Positions 50,132 to 57,209 of a stretch of DNA of 64,000 nt are shown here, in pieces. Position 1 is the first letter of the stretch, and each line of letters opens with the position of its first letter. Source of the DNA: Algoriphagus locisalis (GTDB taxonomy: Bacteria; Bacteroidota; Bacteroidia; Cytophagales; Cyclobacteriaceae). The position numbers and the translations under genes were made by a program. The stretch covers positions 186,001-250,000 of the forward strand of contig NZ_FPBF01000002.1 in NCBI RefSeq assembly GCF_900116615.1, in the 5' to 3' direction. Below the pieces are notes generated by a model. The model searched no databases, was not told the origin of the DNA, and saw only the letters and a program-made list of their open reading frames with translations.

Positions 50132-50644
50132 CTACTCCAACTCAAGAAAGTCATCCAATTGCTCCTGAAATAGCTCAGAAATTCCCGGCTCTGCGCTTAA
50201 GATTATATCCTCTCCTCGTACAAAATAAGACTGAATCCATATATTCTCGAAAGAAACATTCACTAACTTATTGTGTTCAAAAAAGCTATTTTGCCTATCA
50301 TACAACACAGAAAAAGGATAGTCAAATTCTATAAGAAATTCAACTAGCTTTTGCTTGTTCATCTTATCGTTCTCTCCTGCAAATACCCAAATCACCTCAA
50401 GTTCAGGGTAATTATCATGCAAATCTCTCCAAAGGTCAGGGTTGACCTTCATGAAATATGGATTACGCTGAGACAGATCTATATATCCGACTAATTTATT
50501 TGGACAGTCTAGACATAACGATTCAGAATTACTCCCAAGTTGGATTTCCTCTAAGCCGTCTGGAAAAGTAATCGTAGTTGGATGATCACTACAAGAACTG
50601 AGGAGGATAACAACTAGTAAAAGGTAACTTGAAAGGCTTTTCAT
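50132..50644 (-). CDS. Thioredoxin-fold-like lipoprotein, unit B
   Basis: This 170-residue lipoprotein starts at MKSLSSYLLLVVILLSSC (C18 acylated), 4 bases after propeller B ends, so the two are cotranscribed. The predicted order of strands and helices (LVGYIDLSQ; LWRDLHDNYPELEVIWVFAG; LVEFLIEFDYPFSVLYDRQN) looks like a thioredoxin or AhpC/TSA fold. The only CxxC (CLDC, C44 and C47) lies before the first strand instead of at the usual site, and a clear cis-proline motif is missing, so redox activity is uncertain. Association with genes for cysteine-rich peptides makes a thiol role attractive, but this is inference. Confidence 0.65.
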   Translation of the reverse strand: MKSLSSYLLLVVILLSSCSDHPTTITFPDGLEEIQLGSNSESLCLDCPNKLVGYIDLSQRNPYFMKVNPDLWRDLHDNYPELEVIWVFAGENDKMNKQKLVEFLIEFDYPFSVLYDRQNSFFEHNKLVNVSFENIWIQSYFVRGEDIILSAEPGISELFQEQLDDFLELE

Positions 50645-50648
50645 TCTT

Positions 50649-51761
50649 TTACTTATTAATTTTTGTGGTAAGCAGAACAGGATAATCGTGCTTTCTCTCT
50701 TCAATATTAGCAGGTAAATTACCACCTAATTTCTTTTGCAGAACCGAATGATAGGTCAAAAACGTAATTTCCCCATTTTCCATCTTTATAGGATCACTGT
50801 ATAGCTCCTCTTCTGAGGATGTGCCATCCCAATAGCTTGATTTCCCATTATCCTTACTGATGAGAAGTAATGTCTTAAAAGAACCAGACTTACCTTGAAT
50901 ATGAATATTTACTAAGTAATGCGTTTCATCTTCAAATACAGCTTTAAAAGTAGCAAATCCATTTTCCTGAAGTCGGCTAAATCCTTCCATAAGATCCACC
51001 TCCCAAAAATCATCTGGAAGAGCATATTTGCCCATATCAATTTCCAAAACCGGATTTAAGACCGCATCCGAGTATTTATAAATTCGATTATTAAAAATTT
51101 CGGCATAGAGTAGATTCTTATCTGATTCATAGAAATTTCGCTCCCCCATAGGCAGCATTTCATTCTCATAGTCATTAGGCAAAAAAGTGGATTGAATGGA
51201 CCCAGAAGGATCTATCAAAACTACTCGGTCGTTTACTAACGGCAGGTTATATCCACCTGCCAAAAGAAATCCCCCGGATAACGGTATTGTAAATGATCCC
51301 GCCAGATAGTCAGTTTCCAATACAGTCACAAGCTCCCCAGCGCTATCTATTTTTATGATCTTGGTCTGATCTCCTAAGGAGGACAAAACCATAAGATTGC
51401 CATCAGCATCTATTTGAAAATCCTGCAAACCCAGCAATTGGCCTGGGCCTTCACCTACAGAGACTTCTGCTCCCAGATAGTTTCCTTCAGGAGAAAATTT
51501 ATGGATTGCATCTCGTGTCCCGATGTCCATGATGTAAAAACCATCTTTTGCTTGACGCACTCTCAAGTCCAGCCCCATCAGGTTAGACTGATTGGTTTCT
51601 AACGGAATGAATTCCAGAATTTCAAACTTTTCTGTGTCCAGGAGTTCTGCTTCCTCAAGTTCATAGTGAAGAATACTGTCGTTAGAAACTTTTTCAGGCT
51701 TGCTTCTGCAGGAATCAAAAACGATAATGAGTACTAATAAAGAATATAATTTTTGTTTCAT
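50649..51761 (-). CDS. 6-bladed beta-propeller lipoprotein, unit B
   Basis: This 370-residue lipoprotein (LIIVFDSC, C18) has blades of the type DGFYIMDIGTRDAIHKFSPE, GEGPGQLLGLQDFQIDADGN and LLYAEIFNNRIYKYSD. The N-terminal ETEKFEILEFIPLET-like opening resembles the DUF5128 propellers more than units C to E. It follows peptide B after 65 bases with a terminator-like hairpin, and precedes a thioredoxin-fold-like lipoprotein by 4 bases. Ligand unknown. Confidence 0.85.
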   Translation of the reverse strand: MKQKLYSLLVLIIVFDSCRSKPEKVSNDSILHYELEEAELLDTEKFEILEFIPLETNQSNLMGLDLRVRQAKDGFYIMDIGTRDAIHKFSPEGNYLGAEVSVGEGPGQLLGLQDFQIDADGNLMVLSSLGDQTKIIKIDSAGELVTVLETDYLAGSFTIPLSGGFLLAGGYNLPLVNDRVVLIDPSGSIQSTFLPNDYENEMLPMGERNFYESDKNLLYAEIFNNRIYKYSDAVLNPVLEIDMGKYALPDDFWEVDLMEGFSRLQENGFATFKAVFEDETHYLVNIHIQGKSGSFKTLLLISKDNGKSSYWDGTSSEEELYSDPIKMENGEITFLTYHSVLQKKLGGNLPANIEERKHDYPVLLTTKINK

Positions 51762-51792
51762 TCAGTTTAATTTTCAGTAAAGAAAAAATAGG

Positions 51793-51821
51793 AAAAAAGA
51801 GGCCTAAAGCCTCCTTTTTTT
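51793..51821 (-). terminator. Terminator-like stem-loop between peptide B and propeller B
   Basis: On the minus strand AAAAAGGAGGC pairs with GCCTCTTTTTT (one G-T pair), followed by CC. This is a textbook intrinsic terminator placed 6 bases after the peptide B stop and before the propeller start. Confidence 0.8.
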
Positions 51822-51826
51822 AAAAG

Positions 51827-52045
51827 TTACAAAGAACATTTGTAGCATTCAAGATAAAATCGGGAGCATAAAGATCCAGTTTGATAGTTCTCACAATTAT
51901 AGACCTCTACCTCACCTGAGCACCAATACATTCGCTGATAGCAAGGGTCTGGCTCATTAGGATCCACTCCTGCCTGCCCGTAGCCAGATACGCCTGTACA
52001 CATCATAGCCCCCATAAAGGCCATTCCAAATAGTAATTTTTTCAT
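51827..52045 (-). CDS. Small secreted cysteine-rich peptide, unit B
   Basis: This 72-codon gene encodes MKKLLFGMAFMGAMMCTGVS as signal, with likely cleavage after GYG. The 49-residue mature peptide starts QAGVDPNEPDPCYQRMYWCS and contains six cysteines and many tyrosines (YQRMYWC, VYNCENY, FYLECYKC). Beyond the signal and the VDP entry it is unlike the other four peptides. The signal-coding DNA is nearly identical to the other copies, including silent positions. Confidence 0.8.
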   Translation of the reverse strand: MKKLLFGMAFMGAMMCTGVSGYGQAGVDPNEPDPCYQRMYWCSGEVEVYNCENYQTGSLCSRFYLECYKCSL

Positions 52046-52155
52046 GATTGAAAATAGTTAAAGATTGTTTAAAAAATCCCTGTCGGGATTAGGTCTCACT
52101 TAAGACTTCGGTATAAGTTTATTATTTTTTTTAATCGCAAGGATTAGTTTGAAAA
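52046..52155 (-). promoter_or_regulatory. Shared array leader, copy B
   Basis: Hairpin AATCCC-TGTC-GGGATT next to the start, then the invariant core with an 8-base A-tract. Upstream of CAAACTAATCCTTGCG the sequence follows leader A (ACTAGAAACTTATTTACA) rather than C to F. The rest of the 361-base gap (52046-52406) holds a copy of the sequence downstream of nadD and a nadD remnant. Confidence 0.7.
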
Positions 52156-52269
52156 AAAACTAGAAACTTATTTACATAGCAAATACCTGTGTATTAGCCT
52201 CATTTTTTACAATGAAAGTTGCTTCATCTGTTATGCAGCTGCACAACTGAGACTGATCACTGAGACTGC

Positions 52270-52341
52270 CTACTGATAAAGCTTCTTATCCCGGATATAA
52301 TCTTCCACTGAATCGGGTAACAAGTATTTGACGGATTTGCG
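52270..52341 (-). pseudogene. nadD 3'-end remnant, copy B
   Basis: Minus-strand reading gives RKSVKYLLPDSVEDYIRDKK, then LYQ and stop TAG, against GKSVKYLLPEGVADYIRDKKLYQ in the true gene. The sequence after the stop (TGCAGCTGCATA and neighbours) is also shared with the true nadD downstream region, so this is the clearest duplication relic. Confidence 0.92.
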
Positions 52342-52406
52342 TTTATAATTAATTGGTAAATAAAAGTCCAATACTAAGTAACAATTGGAAGTTGTGAAAA
52401 AGACTT

Positions 52407-53543
52407 CTAATCGATATCTAGCTCGAATTCCAAAATGAAGACAAGTGCATCGGGATGCTTCATCGTAGCTTTCTCCAAGGCTGAGCCAGCAAATGCAGGG
52501 TCTTCACGGTTCAATTGATCGGTATTAATCAAAGCCACAAATCGAGACCCATTTACTCCAACTACTTTAGGAAACGGTTGATTGTCAAAACTGAGGTCAT
52601 TTTTTAAGTTCTCAATTCGAAATGTGCTGCCTTGACCTGTTGAGGATAAAGCAAGTCTAGGAGAATCCTGAATAAAGTAGAGAAAAATAAATTGTTCGGG
52701 GGTAGTTTCCAAAATAGTGAAAAGCGAAGGTTGATTTGCCAAACTTTCGCGAAAACCATTCAATCCTTCCTGATTTTTTATAAAATCTGTATTCTCAGGT
52801 TTTTTGACTAACGTACCTTCATATTCTATTCCACTAAATGGTTGGATCTCCCCATTATCCACACGAATGATCTCGGGGTTAAAGGAGGAGTTAAAGATAA
52901 CTTGAACTTGATTTCCATTCACAAGTTTGTGAAATGGATTTGGAGGACTCAAGAAAAACTCAATACTATTGGGCAAGTGTGAAGATATTAATTTTCCAGA
53001 TTCATCTACAAAAGCTAAAGCATCTGCTTGCCCGCCTCCTGTAAGGCCTACAAAACCCGTTTTTGTCTTAGCTAACTTACGAAAGGGAATTTCTAAATTT
53101 ATATGTTCAAGTTGCTGAAATGAACCATTTGAAAAAGACAAAGGGACAATTTTGCGACCGATCCCATCTAGGACATAGATATTCTCTCCTTCCAGCCAAA
53201 AGTCATTAACGGCCCGAACTTCATTTGGGCCTTCTCCTTTTTTAAGAGGGATCCCCAGTGCACTCCCAGTCTTTTTATCGAATACAAAAACGGATTGAGA
53301 AAGAGTAAAGTCTCCAATCACTATTAATTGATCCGAAAAATCGATTTTATCTGATTCAAATGGAATTTGATTTGGCTCACCAGTCAAGGGATAAAATTTC
53401 ACCTCTCTTACCAAAGAAATCACATTCCGATTTTCAGAAGATTCAGGGGGAATTACTATTTTATTCTCATTCTTGCTAGGTGTATTGCAAGAGTACAGAA
53501 CACACAAAATCAAGAAAGCAGGAAAACTAAAGTTTTTTAACAT
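52407..53543 (-). CDS. 6-bladed beta-propeller lipoprotein, unit A
   Basis: This 378-residue lipoprotein (LCVLYSC, C19) opens with NVISLVREVKFYPLTGEPNQ, typical for DUF5128-like propellers. Blades include IGDFTLSQSVFVFDKKTGSA, KKGEGPNEVRAVNDFWLEGE and YVLDGIGRKIVPLSFSNG. It is the first propeller after nadD and is preceded by peptide A, 54 bases away with a strong terminator hairpin between. It ends just before the nadD relic of unit B. Surface or periplasmic ligand binding is likely; the ligand is unknown. Confidence 0.85.
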   Translation of the reverse strand: MLKNFSFPAFLILCVLYSCNTPSKNENKIVIPPESSENRNVISLVREVKFYPLTGEPNQIPFESDKIDFSDQLIVIGDFTLSQSVFVFDKKTGSALGIPLKKGEGPNEVRAVNDFWLEGENIYVLDGIGRKIVPLSFSNGSFQQLEHINLEIPFRKLAKTKTGFVGLTGGGQADALAFVDESGKLISSHLPNSIEFFLSPPNPFHKLVNGNQVQVIFNSSFNPEIIRVDNGEIQPFSGIEYEGTLVKKPENTDFIKNQEGLNGFRESLANQPSLFTILETTPEQFIFLYFIQDSPRLALSSTGQGSTFRIENLKNDLSFDNQPFPKVVGVNGSRFVALINTDQLNREDPAFAGSALEKATMKHPDALVFILEFELDID

Positions 53544-53566
53544 TTTAATAAATTATGGGACAAAAA

Positions 53567-53590
53567 TCCCCCTAGGTAAATCTAGGGGGA
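53567..53590 (-). terminator. Terminator-like stem-loop between peptide A and propeller A
   Basis: TCCCCCTAG pairs perfectly with CTAGGGGGA around a six-base loop and is followed on the minus strand by TTTTTG, 7 bases after the peptide stop. Confidence 0.82.
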
Positions 53591-53597
53591 CTTAAAA

Positions 53598-53822
53598 TTA
53601 TGAACAAGTAGTAGATTCACCACAATTACAACTAATTCCATCACCGTTTTGATGGCATATTAGTCGAACGACAGCGTTATACCAATTGCAACGAATTGAT
53701 TCAGTTTTACACTGGAACCCGCCTTCTCCCGGATCTGGATCCACACTTGCCTGACCAAAGCTGCCTACACATGTACACATCATAGCCCCCATAAAGGCCA
53801 TTCCAAATAGTAATTTTTTCAT
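53598..53822 (-). CDS. Small secreted cysteine-rich peptide, unit A
   Basis: The 74-codon gene encodes signal MKKLLFGMAFMGAMMCTCVG with likely cleavage after SFG. The 51-residue mature peptide starts QASVDPDPGEGGFQCKTESI and has six cysteines (C-x6-C early, then LICHQ, SCNCG and a final CS). It has His and Asn residues but no recognisable metal or enzyme site. It is the copy nearest nadD and may be closest to the founding unit. Confidence 0.8.
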   Translation of the reverse strand: MKKLLFGMAFMGAMMCTCVGSFGQASVDPDPGEGGFQCKTESIRCNWYNAVVRLICHQNGDGISCNCGESTTCS

Positions 53823-53945
53823 AAGATTTAAAATTATGATTGATTTAAAAAATCCCGGCCGGAATCATGTCTCACTTAAGACTTCGGTATAAGTTTATTA
53901 ATTTTTTTTTAATCGCAAGGATTAGTTTGAAAATAACTAGGAAAT
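53823..53945 (-). promoter_or_regulatory. Shared array leader, copy A
   Basis: The core is conserved with a 9-base A-tract and the hairpin ATTCC-GGCC-GGGAT, but the 25 bases just before the peptide ATG differ from the other copies. It is preceded by the nadD downstream region (53946-54044). Confidence 0.7.
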
Positions 53946-54044
53946 TATTTACAAAACAAATAAATGTGTATCACTTTCATTTTTAAATTGATAGCTGCTT
54001 CGCCTGCTATGCAGCTGCACACTGTGACTGATCACTGAGACTGC

Positions 54045-54611
54045 CTACTGATAAAGCTTCTTATCCCGGATATAATCCGCCACACCTTCTGGCAGTAGGT
54101 ACTTGACAGATTTCCCTTCTATAATGGATTTACGGATAAAGGTCGCTGAGATATCCAAAAGTGGTGCGTCGATCAGTTTGATATTCGGATGCTCAAAAGT
54201 CTTGGCCTCACCCGGACGCGGATAGACGAAGATCTCATAGTTGTCCAGAATGGTTTGGTAGTTTTTCCAGCGCTTCAGCTGGGTCAGATTGTCCGAACCT
54301 AAAAATAAGCAAAACTGATGCTGTGGGTATTGGTCAGTCAGGTAAGCGAGGGTATCGATGGTGTAGCTTGGCTTAGGCATAGAGAACTCCACATCTGAAG
54401 CCTTGAATTGGTAATTGTCCTCGATGGCCAGCTCCACCATTCGCAGTCGATCAAATTCATGGATCAAAGACTGGCGTTTTTTAAGTGGATTCTGCGGACT
54501 GACCACAAACCAAACCTGATCTAAATCGGTACGGTCATGAAGTGTGTCTGCTATGATCAGATGACCAATATGTATGGGATTGAAGGAACCGAAGTATAAA
54601 CCGATCTTCAC
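54045..54611 (-). CDS. nadD: Nicotinate-nucleotide adenylyltransferase
   Basis: NadD joins nicotinate mononucleotide and ATP to form deamido-NAD in NAD synthesis. The 188-residue product has the nucleotidyltransferase motifs GLYFGSFNPIHIGHL near the N-terminus, VVSPQNPLKK, LGSDNLTQLKRW, and ISATFIRKSI near the C-terminus. It ends YLLPEGVADYIRDKKLYQ; three copies of this tail are scattered in the downstream array. It starts 4 bases after gmk ends. Confidence 0.96.
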   Translation of the reverse strand: MKIGLYFGSFNPIHIGHLIIADTLHDRTDLDQVWFVVSPQNPLKKRQSLIHEFDRLRMVELAIEDNYQFKASDVEFSMPKPSYTIDTLAYLTDQYPQHQFCLFLGSDNLTQLKRWKNYQTILDNYEIFVYPRPGEAKTFEHPNIKLIDAPLLDISATFIRKSIIEGKSVKYLLPEGVADYIRDKKLYQ

Positions 54612-54615
54612 TGGC

Positions 54616-55188
54616 CTACCGGGCTAAAAATTCGCTGACCAGGTATTCTGCCTCTGCACTGGACTTCGCAAACTCATCATTCACTACTGTCACATCAAAC
54701 TGTGGCTCAAACTTGGATTCAAACTCAGCTTTGAACAGGCGACGGGAAAGTGATTCTTCGGATTCTGTGCCTCGATCGCTGAGTCGGGTTTTGAGTACTT
54801 CCAGACTAGGCACTTTCACATAAATGGCCAAAGCATGTTCTCCGAAGTATTTCTTAAGAGCCAATCCACCTTTCACATCCACATCGAAAATCACGGCTTT
54901 GCCTGAATCCCAGATGCGTTGAATTTCTTCCTTAAGTGTACCGTAGAAGTTGCCTGCATAGACTTCTTCCCATTCGATAAAAGCGTTCTCGTCTATTTTC
55001 TTGATAAATTCCTCTTGGGTGAGAAAGTAGTAATCTTTGCCATGGACCTCATGTCTCCCACGCTTGTCACGTGTACAGGCAGAAATAGAAAATCCCAGAT
55101 TTGGGATATTTTGGATCAAATGCTTCACTAAGGAAGTTTTGCCTGATCCAGAGGGAGCAGAAAAAATAATGGCCTTACTTTGTGTCAT
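54616..55188 (-). CDS. gmk: Guanylate kinase
   Basis: Gmk phosphorylates GMP to GDP. The 190-residue product starts MTQSKAIIFSAPSGSGKTSL with the P-loop, followed by SACTRDKRGRHEVHGKDYYF and EWEEVYAGNFYGTLKEEI for GMP binding, then FDVDVKGGLALKKYFG. It lies between the anti-sigma gene (2 bases) and nadD (4 bases), a tightly packed operon. Confidence 0.96.
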   Translation of the reverse strand: MTQSKAIIFSAPSGSGKTSLVKHLIQNIPNLGFSISACTRDKRGRHEVHGKDYYFLTQEEFIKKIDENAFIEWEEVYAGNFYGTLKEEIQRIWDSGKAVIFDVDVKGGLALKKYFGEHALAIYVKVPSLEVLKTRLSDRGTESEESLSRRLFKAEFESKFEPQFDVTVVNDEFAKSSAEAEYLVSEFLAR

Positions 55189-55190
55189 GA

Positions 55191-55463
55191 CTACTTGATA
55201 TCCTGAATCTGTTGACGGATCTTATCAGCCAATTCGTTAGGTACAGCGTGTTTGGTACATTTTGTTTTCAATACATCCCGGATAGCCTGTTCCAGGTGGT
55301 AATGCTCAAAACATGGTTGGCATTTGGCTAGTTTTTCCTTCAGGACTTCCTTGCCAGAATCCTGCAGTTCTCCGTCCAAAATACTTTCTAGCAGCTCGAA
55401 GCATTTGCTCTCGTCACTGCATTGCATCTTTCGCTCTCCAGATGGGTTTTCATTCATTTCCAT
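55191..55463 (-). CDS. Zinc-finger-type anti-sigma factor (RsrA-like)
   Basis: This 90-residue soluble protein has cysteines C15, C21, C48, C51 and C69, with AKCQPCFEHYHLEQAIRDVL resembling the HxxxCxxC zinc site of ZAS-family anti-sigma factors; the usual leading His is not obvious. It follows the ECF sigma gene by 14 bases, the standard order for a sigma and its inhibitor. In related pairs, oxidation of the zinc cysteines releases the sigma factor; such redox control is plausible here but not shown. Confidence 0.78.
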   Translation of the reverse strand: MEMNENPSGERKMQCSDESKCFELLESILDGELQDSGKEVLKEKLAKCQPCFEHYHLEQAIRDVLKTKCTKHAVPNELADKIRQQIQDIK

Positions 55464-55477
55464 GGGTAATTTTTTTA

Positions 55478-56071
55478 TTATTCCTCCTCGTCCGTATTAT
55501 ATCCCATATTTTGGGCATATCCTTGAAGCTTCTCCTTCAACAGGTTTCTTGCGCGGTGCAACCTGGATCTTACTGTCCCAATCGGGATATCCAGGATCTT
55601 GGCCATCTCCTCGTAAGTGAACCCTTCCAGGTCGCACAAGATTATCACTGTACGGAAATCAACTGCCAAACTATTCAAGGCATTGGAGATCTCATCGCCG
55701 AGCATATCCTTGACGGATTCTGCCCTGAGATCGCTAGTACTTTGGTAGTGAACGTCATCCGAGTTGTAATAAGTTTCAACTTCCTGATAATCTACCTTCG
55801 TGGGCTGCTTGGATTTCTTCCTGTACTCATTGATAAAGCTGTTTTTCAGAATCCTGAAAAGCCAAGCTTTGGCATTCGTACCCTGCTCAAATGAGTTGAT
55901 AAATCGATAGGCTTTCAGGTAAGTATCCTGCACAAGATCTTTGGCGTCATCCTCATCGAAGGTGAGCCTGTAGCCAAAATTGTACATTGAGTCTATGTGT
56001 GGCATAAACTCCCCATCGAAGATGGCATTTTTCTCTTCCTGAGAATATTTTCTGCGCTGAACTTCCGACAT
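55478..56071 (-). CDS. ECF-family RNA polymerase sigma factor
   Basis: This 196-residue sigma factor starts at MSEVQRRKYSQEEKN (an ATG 6 codons upstream is possible). Region 2 is seen in DAKDLVQDTYLKAYRFINSF and KAWLFRILKNSFINEYRKKS, and region 4 in FRTVIILCDLEGFTYEEMAK, DIPIGTVRSRLHRARNLLKE. It resembles the SigH/SigR-like ECF groups that work with zinc anti-sigma factors, matching the gene downstream. It heads the sigma, anti-sigma, gmk, nadD operon that runs toward the peptide/propeller array. Its target promoters are unknown. Confidence 0.93.
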   Translation of the reverse strand: MSEVQRRKYSQEEKNAIFDGEFMPHIDSMYNFGYRLTFDEDDAKDLVQDTYLKAYRFINSFEQGTNAKAWLFRILKNSFINEYRKKSKQPTKVDYQEVETYYNSDDVHYQSTSDLRAESVKDMLGDEISNALNSLAVDFRTVIILCDLEGFTYEEMAKILDIPIGTVRSRLHRARNLLKEKLQGYAQNMGYNTDEEE

Positions 56072-56195
56072 AAGTTTCAAAAGTAACAATTGGGTGAAAT
56101 TTAAACTAGGAATTAGGAAGAATTCAGGTGATTTCGTTTATTTTGTTACATGGTTTGGCTCTTTACAGCCACGAATTCCCCAGCATTTTACGGAT

Positions 56196-57035
56196 ATGTT
56201 TTTCATTAGATTGCTCTCCAGACTCCCAATGTCTGTTTTGTACCTGTTTTCAGATTTTCTCTACCTTATCGCCAGGTATGTGATCAGCTATCGCAAAAAA
56301 GTGATTGATGAGAACTTACTTCACGCTTTTCCCGAGAAAACTCCGGCAGAACGAAAGTCTATCCGGAACAAGTTTTACAGGAATTTCACCGATGCGTTCT
56401 TTGCCGAAACTATTAAAATGCTGACTATTTCTGAAGAAGAACTGCGCAGAAGGTTTCACGTAGTAAATCAGGAAATCGTCGATGCCCCGGTGAAAGCAGG
56501 AACTAGCTCACTAATGATGGCAGGCCATATATTCAACTGGGAAATGGCAATACTCGGAGTAGCACTCCATACAGAAGTCGATGCCGAGACCGTGTATCTC
56601 CAGCTGAACAATGACTTTTTTGACAAGTTAATGTTAAAAATCCGGACACATTTTGGCGGAATAATGACGGAGAAGAAGGCTTTTAGAAGAAGTATGATTA
56701 CTATGCGAAGCCAACCGAGAATTGTACATTTGGCAGCGGATCAGCGACCTCCTGTTTCAGACAGCAGATATACGAAGGAATTCATGAACCGTCCGGCTTT
56801 GTTTTTCGAAGGCGGAGAAGTTCTGGCAAAGAAAATGAACTTACCTGTGTTCTTTGGCACTATCACTAAGGTGAAAAGAGGACATTATCGCTTTGAATTC
56901 GAAAAGCTGGCTCAGCCTCCGTATTCGGATCACGCTCCCCACAGCATCACAGATGAATTTTGCCGAAGGCTGGAGGAAAATATCAGAAACCAACCGGACC
57001 TATATCTCTGGAGTCACAAACGCTGGAGAATTTGA
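56196..57035 (+). CDS. LpxL-like lysophospholipid/lipid A acyltransferase
   Basis: This family transfers acyl chains to lipid A or related lipids at the inner membrane. I start at MFFIRLLSRLPMSVLYLFSD (279 residues), which gives the usual N-terminal membrane helix; the reading frame is open upstream to 56094. The catalytic motif is GHIFNWE (HxxNWE-type), and conserved segments include AADQRPP, FMNRPALFFEGGEVLAKK and the terminal LYLWSHKRWR. It is divergent from the sigma factor. Exact substrate unknown. Confidence 0.87.
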   Translation: MFFIRLLSRLPMSVLYLFSDFLYLIARYVISYRKKVIDENLLHAFPEKTPAERKSIRNKFYRNFTDAFFAETIKMLTISEEELRRRFHVVNQEIVDAPVKAGTSSLMMAGHIFNWEMAILGVALHTEVDAETVYLQLNNDFFDKLMLKIRTHFGGIMTEKKAFRRSMITMRSQPRIVHLAADQRPPVSDSRYTKEFMNRPALFFEGGEVLAKKMNLPVFFGTITKVKRGHYRFEFEKLAQPPYSDHAPHSITDEFCRRLEENIRNQPDLYLWSHKRWRI

Positions 57036-57209
57036 TGTATTAAATTGAAAAATTGGAGAATTTCTCAACTCCCTTCTTACTTCAGTTAAGAAATCTGATT
57101 TCTTTAATTGTACTAAGTTGAGTCATGGCACGATTACTAACTTCTTGACTCTTGATTCTAAAATCTTGATTCTAGCTACTTATGTCTAGCATCTTGAATC
57201 TAAAAATAA

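Noticed and set aside
44371..53822. RiPP precursor peptides with leader-guided modification
   Set aside because: The conserved N-terminus is a Sec signal peptide, and no modification enzyme, ABC peptidase exporter or radical SAM gene lies in the array; kept only as a remote possibility.
41411..54044. CRISPR array or phage/integron cassette array as an explanation of the repeats
   Set aside because: Repeats are about 120-180 bases, lie before genes and are not regularly spaced with unique spacers; no integrase, attC-like structure or phage gene is seen.
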